Part shown: positions 16,042 to 24,928 of the stretch, piece by piece | Layout: the number at the start of each line of letters is the position of its first letter | Numbering within the stretch: position 1 is the stretch's first letter | From: Planctomycetota bacterium | GTDB lineage: Bacteria > Planctomycetota > JACOTG01 | Assembly: GCA_016178505.1 (NCBI GenBank) | Contig: JACOTG010000117.1 | Location: 1-47,067 of the forward strand | Reading direction: 5' to 3' | DNA: 47,067 bases | Made by a program: the position numbers and the translations under genes | The notes under the pieces: model-generated | Database searches by the model: none | The model's input: the letters and a program-made list of their open reading frames with translations, nothing else | Told to the model about the DNA's origin: nothing

Positions 16042-19000
16042 ATGCGACTGAAGAGCCTCGAGCTGATGGGTTTCAAGTCGTTCCGAGATCGAACCGAGTT
16101 CGATTTCGGCGGGGGCGTGACCGGCATCGTCGGGCCGAATGGCTGCGGCAAGAGCAACGTCGTCGATGCGATGAAATGGATCCTCGGCGAACAACGGCCC
16201 ACGAGCCTGCGCTCGAGCGAGATGCAAGAGGTCATCTACAACGGCGCCGAGGGGGGGCCGAACTTCGCCCAGGCGTCGATCACGATTCTCAACGATCGGA
16301 AGATCCTCCCCGTCGAGTACGAGGAAGTCTGCATCACGCGCCGTCTGTATCGCACGGGCGACAGCGAGTACCTGATCAACAAGAACCCGTGCCGGCTCCG
16401 GGACATTCGCGAGCTGCTCATGGGCACTGGGCTCGGCGTCGGCGGGTACTTCGTGATGGAGCAGGGGAAGATCGACGCCATCCTGGAGTCGCGTCCGGAG
16501 GAGCGCCGCGGCGTGTTCGACGAAGCCGCGGGCATCAGCCTCTTCAAGGCGCGGAAGAAGGAGTCGCTTCGCAAGCTCGACAAGGTCGACGAAAACCTCG
16601 TTCGGCTTCACGACATCTTCGAAGAGGTCAACAAGCAGATCCACTCCGTGAAGATCCAGGCGGGCCGCGCGCGCCGCTTCCAGGAGCTGACTCAAGAGCT
16701 GAAGCAGAAGAAGGTGACGTTCTCCCTCGAGCGCTTCCACGCGCTCGACGCGCAGCACGAGGAGATCGTGACGGAGCTCGAGGCGTGTCGCACCCGCTCG
16801 AACGAGGCTCGCCAAGCCCTCGACTCGGCCGAGGCCGAGCTGGTCCGCAGCCAAGAATCGCTTCGCGAGCGCCAACGCGAGATCGCGGAGGCGGCCGCCG
16901 ACCGCGAGCGCGCCGAGGGCGAGCGCGAGCGCGCCGTCGAGCGACATCGATTCGCACTCGAACTGCTCGCCGAGCTGGACGAGCGCGCGAAGACGGAGTC
17001 CGATGCCGCTTCGGCGCTCGAGGTGAGGAATCGCGAGGCGCATCGCGCGCTCGACACGGCGAAGAAGAAGCTGGACGAATGTGCGCGTGATGTGGCCGAC
17101 GCGCAGGCGCGCTTCGAGTCCGGTCGCGAGCTTCTCCGTGCGGCCGAATCTCGCGCGGCCGATTGCCGGTCCTCAGTGGATCGGCTGCGCGCGCGCGGCG
17201 CCGAGTTACTGCGCGAGCGGTCGACGCTGCACAACCGCCTCGTCGAGCTCGAGACGCAGCACCGTTCGCTTCTCAAACAGGGAGAGCGACTCGAGGCCAA
17301 GCGCGTCGAGGTCGGTGCCGAACTGCAGAGCCTCGAGGGCAAGCTCGAAGGCCTGCAAGCCGGCGAAGCGGAAGCCGCGCGGAGCGCCGAAGCGACCGCT
17401 GCTTCGCTGCAAGCCGCGCGGGATTCGCGCGAGTCGGAGCGCGTGGCACGCGACGCTGCCCGGGAAGCGCTCAACGTCGAACGCGAACGTCATGCCCGCA
17501 AGAAGGCGCTGTTCGAAGTGCTGGACGGCATCGATCGCCGCCGCGAAGGCGTGGCGACCGGACCTCGGGCGATCCTCGACGAAGCTGCGCGACCGTCGAG
17601 CGGGCTGCGAGGCGTGCTCGGGCTCGCGGCGGACGTGCTCGCCGTCGACGTCGCGCATGCGCGGGCCGTTGAAGCGGCGCTCGGCGAGCGGGCACAGTGC
17701 CTGGTCGTCGAAGACGACGCGGCGGCGCTCGCGATCATCGATTTTTCACGGTCGCACGGACAGAGCGCAGTCGCTGCGCTTTCGATCCGGGCGCCGGGCC
17801 TTGGCGCGCGCCCGGCTCTCGTCACGGCGCGGGCGCCGGATGCCGTCATCGGCGTCGCGGCCGACCTCGTTCGCGGCAAGGACGACGAGCGATTCGCCGC
17901 GGTCGCGGAGCGGTTGCTCGGCGACGTCGCCATCGTTCGCGATCGCTCGGCTGCGCTCGAGCTTCGGGACGCCGCGCGCGACGCTCGTGTGCGACTCGCC
18001 ACACTCGACGGCGAAGTCTTCGAGCCGTGGGGAGCGGTCGGGTCGGGCGGGGCGCTTGCGTCGCCCGGCCTCATCTCGCGCAAGAGCGAGCTACGCAGCC
18101 TCACCGCGGAACTCGAGCGCATCGACAGCGAGCTGGTGCGTCGCGCGAGCGAGTTGGAGGCGCGCGACGCGAGCCTGCGATCGCTGGAAGACTGCGTTCG
18201 AGTGCTCGCGGAGGACCTCCGCGCGGCCGAGCGGCGTCGCGAGTCATTCGTCGGGGAGCGTGCGCAGATCGACGATCGGATCTCACACCTTCGTCGCGAT
18301 CTCCAGACGGTCGACGCCGAGTGGCGCGAGATCCAAGGGGCGGTGACGGAATCCGAGGCTCGCGAGGCCGACGGTCGCGTCGCATTGGCTGCCGTCGAAG
18401 AAGGATTCAACGCGACCGATCGCGACCTTGCGTCGGCGGAGGCGCAGCAAGGCGATGCCGAGACGTCGCGCGTCGCGACGGCGGATGCGCTGTCGGACCT
18501 CCGCGTCGCCGTGGCCGAAGCGTTGGCTCGACGCGATGCGACCGCGTCGGGCATTGCGCGCGAGGAGCAGGCGCTCGGCGAATCCGAGGAGCGTCTGGCA
18601 GCGCTGCGGCGCGACGTCGAGGACATTCGCGCGCGTCGCGAGCGAACGCACAGCGAGATCGGTGATCTCGAGGGATCCCTTCGCGATCTCACAACGAAGG
18701 TCGAGTCGCTCCGGGCCCGAGACGAATCCGTCCGCGCGTCGGAAGTCGAGGCACAAGCCGCCGTCGGCCGGGCGGAGTCGGTCGTTCGCGATACGCGCCA
18801 ATCGCTCGAGGATCTTCGCGAGAACGAGCGGAAGCTCGAGCTGCGGGAAAACGAACACGCTCTCAACCAGAAGAACCTCGTCGAGCGCGTCCAAGAGGAT
18901 CTCGGCCTCGATCTCTGCGATTTGCACCGGACGTACGAGCCGACGCCAATCGACGCGGAAGCGCTCGGACGCGAGATCGAGGAGATCAAGGGCAAGATCG

Positions 19001-19698
19001 ATCGTCTCGGCAACGTGAATCTAGATGCGATCCAGGAGCTGCAGGCGCTCGAGGACCGCGCGAAGTTCCTCGAGACGCAGCAGGCGGATCTCGTCAAGGC
19101 GAAGGAATCGTTGCGCGCCGTCATCAAGCAGATCGACGAGACGTGCCAAGAGCGATTCGATACCGCATTCCGCGACATCCGCACGAACTTCCGCGAGATC
19201 TTCCGCAAGCTCTTCGGCGGCGGAAGCGCCGACGTGTTCCTCGTCGACGAGGCGAACCCGCTCGAGAGCGGCGTCGAGATCACGGCGAAACCGCCGGGCA
19301 AGGAGATGGTCACGATCCAACTCCTCTCCGGCGGCGAGAAGACGATGACTGCGGTCGCGCTCCTGTTCGCCATCTTCCGGTCGAAGCCGAGCCCATTCTG
19401 CGTGCTCGACGAAGTGGACGCGGCACTCGACGATGCCAACATCCAACGGTTCGTCACGCTCGTCCGGGAATTCCTCCACGAGTCGCAGTTCATCTTGATC
19501 ACGCACAGCAAGAAGACGATGAGCGCGGCCGACATCCTCTACGGCATCACGATGGAGCAGAGCGGCGTGTCGAAGAAGGTGGCGGTACGCTTCCGTGACG
19601 AGCGTCCCGGGATGAACGCGACGGAGGCGGAATCCGCGTCCACGACGAACGGTGGCGACGGCGCGATCGCCGAGACGATCACCGTCGAAGCAAACTAG
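16042..19698 (+). CDS. smc: Chromosome segregation protein SMC
   Basis: The 1218-residue SMC ATPase organises and segregates the chromosome as a dimer with ScpAB. The N-terminal head has Walker A GPNGCGKSN (31-39) and YFVMEQGKIDAIL. Two long coiled coils rich in Glu/Arg/Ala flank the hinge (about 510-670, starting GVLGLAADVLAVDVAHARAV). The C-terminal head has the ABC signature LLSGGEKTMTAVAL and Walker B PFCVLDEVDAALDD. An Asn/Thr/Glu-rich tail follows. The ATG at 16042 gives the universal MRLKSLELMGFKSF start. The 177 nt before it hold only a weak CCCC/GGGG hairpin near 15873, and no clear promoter. Confidence 0.97.
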   Translation: MRLKSLELMGFKSFRDRTEFDFGGGVTGIVGPNGCGKSNVVDAMKWILGEQRPTSLRSSEMQEVIYNGAEGGPNFAQASITILNDRKILPVEYEEVCITRRLYRTGDSEYLINKNPCRLRDIRELLMGTGLGVGGYFVMEQGKIDAILESRPEERRGVFDEAAGISLFKARKKESLRKLDKVDENLVRLHDIFEEVNKQIHSVKIQAGRARRFQELTQELKQKKVTFSLERFHALDAQHEEIVTELEACRTRSNEARQALDSAEAELVRSQESLRERQREIAEAAADRERAEGERERAVERHRFALELLAELDERAKTESDAASALEVRNREAHRALDTAKKKLDECARDVADAQARFESGRELLRAAESRAADCRSSVDRLRARGAELLRERSTLHNRLVELETQHRSLLKQGERLEAKRVEVGAELQSLEGKLEGLQAGEAEAARSAEATAASLQAARDSRESERVARDAAREALNVERERHARKKALFEVLDGIDRRREGVATGPRAILDEAARPSSGLRGVLGLAADVLAVDVAHARAVEAALGERAQCLVVEDDAAALAIIDFSRSHGQSAVAALSIRAPGLGARPALVTARAPDAVIGVAADLVRGKDDERFAAVAERLLGDVAIVRDRSAALELRDAARDARVRLATLDGEVFEPWGAVGSGGALASPGLISRKSELRSLTAELERIDSELVRRASELEARDASLRSLEDCVRVLAEDLRAAERRRESFVGERAQIDDRISHLRRDLQTVDAEWREIQGAVTESEAREADGRVALAAVEEGFNATDRDLASAEAQQGDAETSRVATADALSDLRVAVAEALARRDATASGIAREEQALGESEERLAALRRDVEDIRARRERTHSEIGDLEGSLRDLTTKVESLRARDESVRASEVEAQAAVGRAESVVRDTRQSLEDLRENERKLELRENEHALNQKNLVERVQEDLGLDLCDLHRTYEPTPIDAEALGREIEEIKGKIDRLGNVNLDAIQELQALEDRAKFLETQQADLVKAKESLRAVIKQIDETCQERFDTAFRDIRTNFREIFRKLFGGGSADVFLVDEANPLESGVEITAKPPGKEMVTIQLLSGGEKTMTAVALLFAIFRSKPSPFCVLDEVDAALDDANIQRFVTLVREFLHESQFILITHSKKTMSAADILYGITMEQSGVSKKVAVRFRDERPGMNATEAESASTTNGGDGAIAETITVEAN

Positions 19699-19727
19699 CC
19701 TCGGCGACTCCGCGTCGCGCGCCGGCA

Positions 19728-19756
19728 TTGTTGGGGCGGTGGGCGCACGGTACACT
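19728..19756 (+). promoter_or_regulatory. Sigma-70-type promoter abutting the sulfatase-like gene
   Basis: TTGTTG (19728-19733), 17-nt spacer, TACACT (19751-19756). Transcription would begin near 19763, only a few bases before ATG 19769, so the mRNA may be leaderless. Confidence 0.5.
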
Positions 19757-19768
19757 CGCGTGACCGTG

Positions 19769-22501
19769 ATGAGAACCCGCCGATTCGAACGCATCCTTGC
19801 CGTCATCGTTCCAGGCGCCATCCTTTCGTTCGCGATGCTCGCCGGCTGCGGGCCGAGCCCGAATACGATTCGCCAACGGGCGGCCGCGACGAACTTCCTC
19901 CTCGTGACGCTCGACACGACGCGTCCCGACGCGCTCGGATGTTACGGGGGCAAGCGCGTCGAGACGCCGAACCTCGATCGGCTCGCCCGGTCCGGCGTGC
20001 GCTTCGATTGTGCCGTCTCGGCGGTCCCGCTCACGTTGCCGTCGCACGCGACGATCCTCACGGGTTCCTACCCGATCTGTCACGGAGTGCGAAACAACGG
20101 GACGTTTCGCTTGTCGGACAAGATCCCGACGCTCGCCGAGCGGCTGAAAGCGAAGGGCTTCTCGACCGGCGCGGTCGTCGGTGCCTTCGTCCTCGATGCG
20201 AGCTTCGGGCTCGTGCGCGGGTTCGACGAATACGACGATCGCATGCCGTCGCGCGAGATGGGACGTCGCGCGTTCAAGGCGGAGCGGCGCGCGGAGGAAG
20301 TGACGGCGTCCGCGCTCGCGTTCCTTCAGCGACAGTCGGAAGACCGACCCTTCATGTTGTGGGTCCACTATTACGATCCTCACTCGCCGTACGCTCCGCC
20401 GTCGCCCTATGCCGAACGGTTTGCGGGCGATCCGCGCCGGGCGTACGACGGCGAGGTCGCGTACATGGATTCGGAGGTCGGTCGGCTCGTCGACGCGGCA
20501 TCGCGACGTCGTCGGCCGACGATCACGCTCGTCCTTGCGGATCACGGCGAGGCGTTCGGAGAGCGCGGCGAGACGAACCACGGGATGCTGCTCTACGACA
20601 CGACGACTCGCGTGCCGATGATCCTCCACGCGCCGGGAATTGCGAAGGCAGGCACGTCGGTCGCTTCGATGGTCCGCACGGTCGACGTCGTCCCGACGCT
20701 CGCCGAAATCTACGACTTCCCCGTCGGCCCCGAAGTGCAAGGGCGAAGTTTGTGGCCTCTCGTTCTCGGCGAAACGGAACCCGAGCCGCGCGAGGCCTAC
20801 CTCGAGACCTACGCACCCGAGCTGGAGTTTGGTTGGTCGCCCCTCCGCGCGATCCGCACGACCGCGTCGAAGCTCATCGACGCTCCGGATGGAGAGTTCT
20901 TCGACTTCGCATCGGACCCGAGAGAGGAGCGGAACGCGATCGCCGTGCGAGCGGCGGACGCCGCCGCGGCACGAGCGCGCCTCGATGCGCTCGTCGCGCG
21001 CGACACGTGTGCGGACGGGCGCGAAGTCAGGCCGGCCGCGGCGGACGAGGAGACACGAAGGAGGCTCGAGGCTCTCGGATACGCGCAAGGAGCGCCGGCC
21101 GCATCGACCACGAACGGCGAGCGACCGAAGCTCGAGGATCCAAAGAAGAAGGTGGAGGTGTTCGCGAAGTTCTCGTACGGCAACGGGCTGATTCTCGCCG
21201 GCAAAGCGGCCGAGGCGGCCTCGGTCTTCGAGTCGTTGGCTGCGACCGAAGCGACCAACGTGAAGGTGCTCGATTCGCTTGCCGAGGCGTACTCGGACGC
21301 GAATCGGTTGGACGACGCGGAGCGCACGCTGAAGAAGGCGATCGCGATCCGTCCGGCGTACGTCGACGCGATCACGGACCTCGGCCTCGTTCAATTCCGC
21401 GCAAAGAAGTTCGAGGATGCGAACGAAACGTATGCGAAGGCGCTGGAGTTCGACCCGCGTTCGGGCGCCGCACTCTTCGGCCGGGCTCGGAGTCTGGAGC
21501 AGCTCGGACGAAACGACGATGCGCTCGCAGCGTACCGAAAAGCGGTCGACGCTGCGCCGGCCAACGTCGACGGACGACTCGCGTACGCGACCTTCCTTTC
21601 GTCGCGCATGAATCGAAAGGACGACGCACAGGCCGAGCTCCTCGCCATCTTGAAGAAGGACTCGGGCTTCTACCCCGCAGCTTTCGATCTCGGAATGGTC
21701 CGCGTGTCGACGGGCGATTGGCAGGGCGCCGCGGAAGCGCTCGAGATCGCTCGACGCTCCGTCCCGCGCGATCCACGAACGTACCTTCCGCTTGCCGCGG
21801 CATACGAGCACACGAACCAGATGGATCGTGCGCGCGACGTCCTGCTCCAAGCGGTCGAGATCGACGGGAAGAACCCCGCCGTTCTGTGCCATCTCGGGGC
21901 CGTCCTCGCGCCGCGAGAGCGCGGAAAGGACGCGGCGTTCGGGTACTTCAGCCGCGCGATCCAAGCCAATCCCGATGCGGTCGAGTCGTTTCGTGGATCG
22001 CTCGACGAATGGCCGAACTCGATTGCCGTTCGCATTACGTTGGCTCAGGCGCTCAGCGCGGCCGGTCGAAACGAAGACGCCGCCAAGGAGTTCGCGATCG
22101 TCGTCGGGAAGGAACCGAAGAACTTTCAGGCGCGGGAGTACCTCGGCGTGGTCCAGTCGAATCTCAAGCGCTATGCCGACGCGGAGTCGACGTTGCGCCA
22201 CGTCCTCGAGGAGGCGCCGAATCGCGCGAGCACGCTCAATGAGTTGGCCTGGATGCTCGTAACGGCGGACGACCCTTCGGTGCGAAAGCCTGCGGCGGCC
22301 GTCGAGCTCGCGGAGCGTGCCGTCTCGTTGCAACCGAACGATGCAGGCTTCCTCGATACGCTTTCTCGCGCATACGAGTCGGTGGGGAGCTTCGACAAGG
22401 CTCTGGACGCCATGCAGCGGGCGTCGAAGCTGGCGCCGAAGGACGCGGAAATGAAGAAGCGCGTCGCCGACCTCGAAGCCCGCAGAAAGTCTTCCCGTTG
22501 A
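19769..22501 (+). CDS. Sulfatase-like alkaline phosphatase-superfamily lipoprotein with TPR repeats
   Basis: A 910-residue protein with a lipoprotein signal (LAGC, Cys27), a catalytic domain of the sulfatase/phosphoglycerol-transferase fold (about 40-420) and a TPR array (about 470-905). Metal and active-site motifs are NFLLVTLDTTRPDALGCYG (Asp49), ADHGEAFGERGETNHG and TVDVVPTLAEIYDFP. Where sulfatases have C/S-x-P-x-R for formylglycine, this protein has T-L-P-S-H (Thr89), so a Thr nucleophile, as in phosphotransferases of the superfamily, is more likely than sulfatase activity. It probably acts at the periplasmic face on an unknown substrate. The frame opens at 19652; I start at the ATG giving a proper signal peptide. 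Confidence 0.85.
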   Translation: MRTRRFERILAVIVPGAILSFAMLAGCGPSPNTIRQRAAATNFLLVTLDTTRPDALGCYGGKRVETPNLDRLARSGVRFDCAVSAVPLTLPSHATILTGSYPICHGVRNNGTFRLSDKIPTLAERLKAKGFSTGAVVGAFVLDASFGLVRGFDEYDDRMPSREMGRRAFKAERRAEEVTASALAFLQRQSEDRPFMLWVHYYDPHSPYAPPSPYAERFAGDPRRAYDGEVAYMDSEVGRLVDAASRRRRPTITLVLADHGEAFGERGETNHGMLLYDTTTRVPMILHAPGIAKAGTSVASMVRTVDVVPTLAEIYDFPVGPEVQGRSLWPLVLGETEPEPREAYLETYAPELEFGWSPLRAIRTTASKLIDAPDGEFFDFASDPREERNAIAVRAADAAAARARLDALVARDTCADGREVRPAAADEETRRRLEALGYAQGAPAASTTNGERPKLEDPKKKVEVFAKFSYGNGLILAGKAAEAASVFESLAATEATNVKVLDSLAEAYSDANRLDDAERTLKKAIAIRPAYVDAITDLGLVQFRAKKFEDANETYAKALEFDPRSGAALFGRARSLEQLGRNDDALAAYRKAVDAAPANVDGRLAYATFLSSRMNRKDDAQAELLAILKKDSGFYPAAFDLGMVRVSTGDWQGAAEALEIARRSVPRDPRTYLPLAAAYEHTNQMDRARDVLLQAVEIDGKNPAVLCHLGAVLAPRERGKDAAFGYFSRAIQANPDAVESFRGSLDEWPNSIAVRITLAQALSAAGRNEDAAKEFAIVVGKEPKNFQAREYLGVVQSNLKRYADAESTLRHVLEEAPNRASTLNELAWMLVTADDPSVRKPAAAVELAERAVSLQPNDAGFLDTLSRAYESVGSFDKALDAMQRASKLAPKDAEMKKRVADLEARRKSSR

Positions 22502-22520
22502 GCGGATCGGGGCGCCGCAT

Positions 22521-22550
22521 TTGACTCGCAGGCGCCCGCACCTTTAGAAT
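22521..22550 (+). promoter_or_regulatory. Sigma-70-type promoter of the HEAT-repeat gene
   Basis: TTGACT (22521-22526), 18-nt spacer, TAGAAT (22545-22550). It has the same layout and the same TTTAGAATCC word as the nrdR promoter. Confidence 0.65.
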
Positions 22551-22614
22551 CCATCGTTCGATCCGATCCTACCTGCAGACCCGTTCGAAACCCGGAGTCG
22601 GGAGCAAGGACCAG

Positions 22615-24198
22615 ATGGATTCCCACACTCGACGATGGCTCGGCGTCGTCGTCGTTCTCGGCGTCGCCGGCGTTGCGATCGTCGTCTACGCCCTGCTTCG
22701 ACCGGCGAGCGCGGCTTCGCCGAAGCTCAAAACCGCAGCGGAGACGGTGACGTTCGGCAGCGGCGCCGGCAGCAACGCTCGAACCCGGCAAGGGAAGTCC
22801 GGGTCGACCGCCGAAGAGGAGCCGAGCGACGAGATCAAGGCCTGGCTCGCGAAGCTCGAAGCCGCGATTCGCGAGAACGATCGTCACCAAGTCGAAGTGC
22901 TCGTTTACGAGGGACGAGACAGTCTCGGCTACGCGTTGCCGCTGATCGAAAAACTGCTCGGCGAATGCGAGACGCCTCAGCGGCTTTTGTGCGTGCTCGT
23001 GCTCAGCCGCATGAAGGACGCGGATTCGCTCGACGTTCTCCGCTCGCTCCTCGTACCGAAGGAGGATCCCGCGATCAAGGTTGCCGTGATCGAAGCGCTC
23101 GTCGAGCGACACGACGTCGAGTGGGGCGCCAAGGTCCTCGATTTCTATCTCGATCCGAACGAGGCGAAGGCCGTGCGACTCGCGGCCATCCAGGCCATGC
23201 GGACCCTCGGTCGGCCCGAGTTCGCAAAAGCGATCCTCAAGATGTTCATTGCCGACACCGACCAGGAACTGAAGGTGGCCGCGCTTCTCGCGCTCGGCGC
23301 GCTGAAGAACCAGGAAGTCGTGCAAGGCCTCTTGGACGCAGACAAGACCGAGAACTTCAAGCGCGGCATCCGAAAACAATTGATCATGGTGCTCGGCCAG
23401 CTCGGAAGCGACGAGGCGCTCGCGTTCTTGAACGAAATCGCTAGCCGCGGCGACGTTCTCGACCTTCGTCGCGAAGCGATCATCGCTCTTCGCATGATCG
23501 GGAGCGAAAAGGCTCAGGATGCGCTCGCCGATCTCGCTCTGAACACCGAGGAGAAGGAGATTCGATTCGACGCCATCCACAACCTCGCCTGTTTGCCGGG
23601 GGACAAGGCGAAGGAAGTGCTGGACATGGCCGTCGAGCGCCACTGGGACGAGAAGGACATCCGAGAACTTTGCGCCCAGGGATTGCTCGCCCAACCCAGC
23701 CCGGACTGCGCTAAAAAAGCGATCGACGTGATGAAGCGCGATCCCGACATGAACCCCGAGTTCTTCAAGGTCATGAACAAGCGCAGCAACGTCTCACCCG
23801 AATTCGTTCGTGCTCTCGCAGGCGGCGCGCGAGACATTGCATCGAACCAACGACTCGGTCTGGTCGACGCCTTCGGGGACGTCAAGGGCGATGGCGAAGC
23901 GGCCGCGAGCGAAGCCCTTCGAGGCATCCTCGACTCCGAGGAGAATCTCGAAATCCAGCAGAAGGCGATGTGGGGGCTCGCGAAGCACAAGGACGCGACG
24001 TCGTTGCCGCTCCTACAGCGGTACTACCGGACGAGCACCGACGCCGACGTCCGGGACGCGGCGATCGGGGCCGCGCAGTATCTCGACGGGCCGGAGGTCG
24101 AGGCGTTTCTGCAAGACGTCGTCGAGCACGAAACGAACTACGGCTTGAAGATGGCGGCTCAAGGGGCTCTCAACGAAGTGCTGAAGCGGAAGCACTGA
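22615..24198 (+). CDS. Membrane-anchored HEAT-repeat protein
   Basis: A 527-residue protein with an N-terminal membrane helix (about 8-28, WLGVVVVLGVAGVAIVVYALL), a Ser/Gly/Thr-rich linker to about 65, then repeated helical pairs of the HEAT/PBS-lyase type (for example VAALLALGALKNQEVVQGLL and LRREAIIALRMIGSEKAQDA) to the end. Such proteins are scaffolds that bind other proteins; none has a catalytic motif here. The anchor orientation suggests that the repeats face the periplasm. It has its own promoter and is convergent with the sigma-factor operon, with 22 nt between stops. Confidence 0.8.
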   Translation: MDSHTRRWLGVVVVLGVAGVAIVVYALLRPASAASPKLKTAAETVTFGSGAGSNARTRQGKSGSTAEEEPSDEIKAWLAKLEAAIRENDRHQVEVLVYEGRDSLGYALPLIEKLLGECETPQRLLCVLVLSRMKDADSLDVLRSLLVPKEDPAIKVAVIEALVERHDVEWGAKVLDFYLDPNEAKAVRLAAIQAMRTLGRPEFAKAILKMFIADTDQELKVAALLALGALKNQEVVQGLLDADKTENFKRGIRKQLIMVLGQLGSDEALAFLNEIASRGDVLDLRREAIIALRMIGSEKAQDALADLALNTEEKEIRFDAIHNLACLPGDKAKEVLDMAVERHWDEKDIRELCAQGLLAQPSPDCAKKAIDVMKRDPDMNPEFFKVMNKRSNVSPEFVRALAGGARDIASNQRLGLVDAFGDVKGDGEAAASEALRGILDSEENLEIQQKAMWGLAKHKDATSLPLLQRYYRTSTDADVRDAAIGAAQYLDGPEVEAFLQDVVEHETNYGLKMAAQGALNEVLKRKH

Positions 24199-24220
24199 GA
24201 GAAAACAGGACCCGTTTCAA

Positions 24221-24928
24221 CTACGAGAGGCGGTAGGTCACTCGCGGTTTGAACGACTCTCCCGCCAAAAGCGTTCCGCGCCAGACGAGCTTGCCGCCCG
24301 TCGACTCGGCCGGCTCGGGGGTTGCCGTCTCGACGACGGCGCCGTCCGGAAGCACGACCACGCGCTCGTAGCTCACGGATTGATCGGCGACCAGCGTCGT
24401 TGCCCACGTGAACTTCCCGTCGCGCATCTCGAGCGCCTTCGCGCGCACCGTCTCGAGCACGAGCATGAACGTCTCGCCCGCGGGTACCGGCGTACCGAGC
24501 GACACGGTGCAGCGGCAGATCCCTTCTTGAGCTTCTTTCGCGACGGGCAGCGGAAGCCCCAGCGGATCGGTGACGCGGTTGAGCACGCCCTCCGCCAGGA
24601 GGCGATAGGTCTTCAGCGGACGGTCGCTGGTGTTTCGGTCGATCCAGGTGACGCGCGATTCGATCGTGCCGTCCCGTCCGATGCGATCTTCGTCTTCCTT
24701 GCGCGGGGCGCGAAGCCGGAAGTCCTCACGCCCGTCGAGCGACACGACCTCGTCGCGGGCGATCGACATCTCACCGAGCGACCGAGATCGAATCCGGATC
24801 GATGGCCCGGTTGCGTCGACGATCTCCCCGCGGACGGTCGAGCCGTCCTTCAGCTGGAAGACGCGTTCGGAAGGCGACGACGCAGCCTGCAAGAGCGAAA
24901 GCGAAAGAAGAAAGCTGAGCGCGTTCAT
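24221..24928 (-). CDS. Exported protein of unknown function
   Basis: The 235-residue protein starts with a short signal peptide (MNALSFLLSLSLLQAASS). An SH3-like segment follows (VFQLKDGSTVRGEIVDATGP, then SLGEMSIARDEVVSLDG), as in proteins annotated as having a small beta-barrel 'DGS' domain. The C-terminal half is beta-rich without recognised motifs. The ATG at 24928 overlaps the stop of the upstream gene (ATGA), so the two are translationally coupled; the frame is open upstream to 25096 but inside the previous gene. It is last in the sigma-factor operon. No function assigned. Confidence 0.65.
   Translation of the reverse strand: MNALSFLLSLSLLQAASSPSERVFQLKDGSTVRGEIVDATGPSIRIRSRSLGEMSIARDEVVSLDGREDFRLRAPRKEDEDRIGRDGTIESRVTWIDRNTSDRPLKTYRLLAEGVLNRVTDPLGLPLPVAKEAQEGICRCTVSLGTPVPAGETFMLVLETVRAKALEMRDGKFTWATTLVADQSVSYERVVVLPDGAVVETATPEPAESTGGKLVWRGTLLAGESFKPRVTYRLS

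Noticed and set aside
17490..19535. Long antisense ORF of 681 codons opposite smc
   Set aside because: Ser/Arg-rich shadow of the Glu/Ala/Arg codons in smc. Other long antisense ORFs (for example opposite the sulfatase-like gene) have the same cause.
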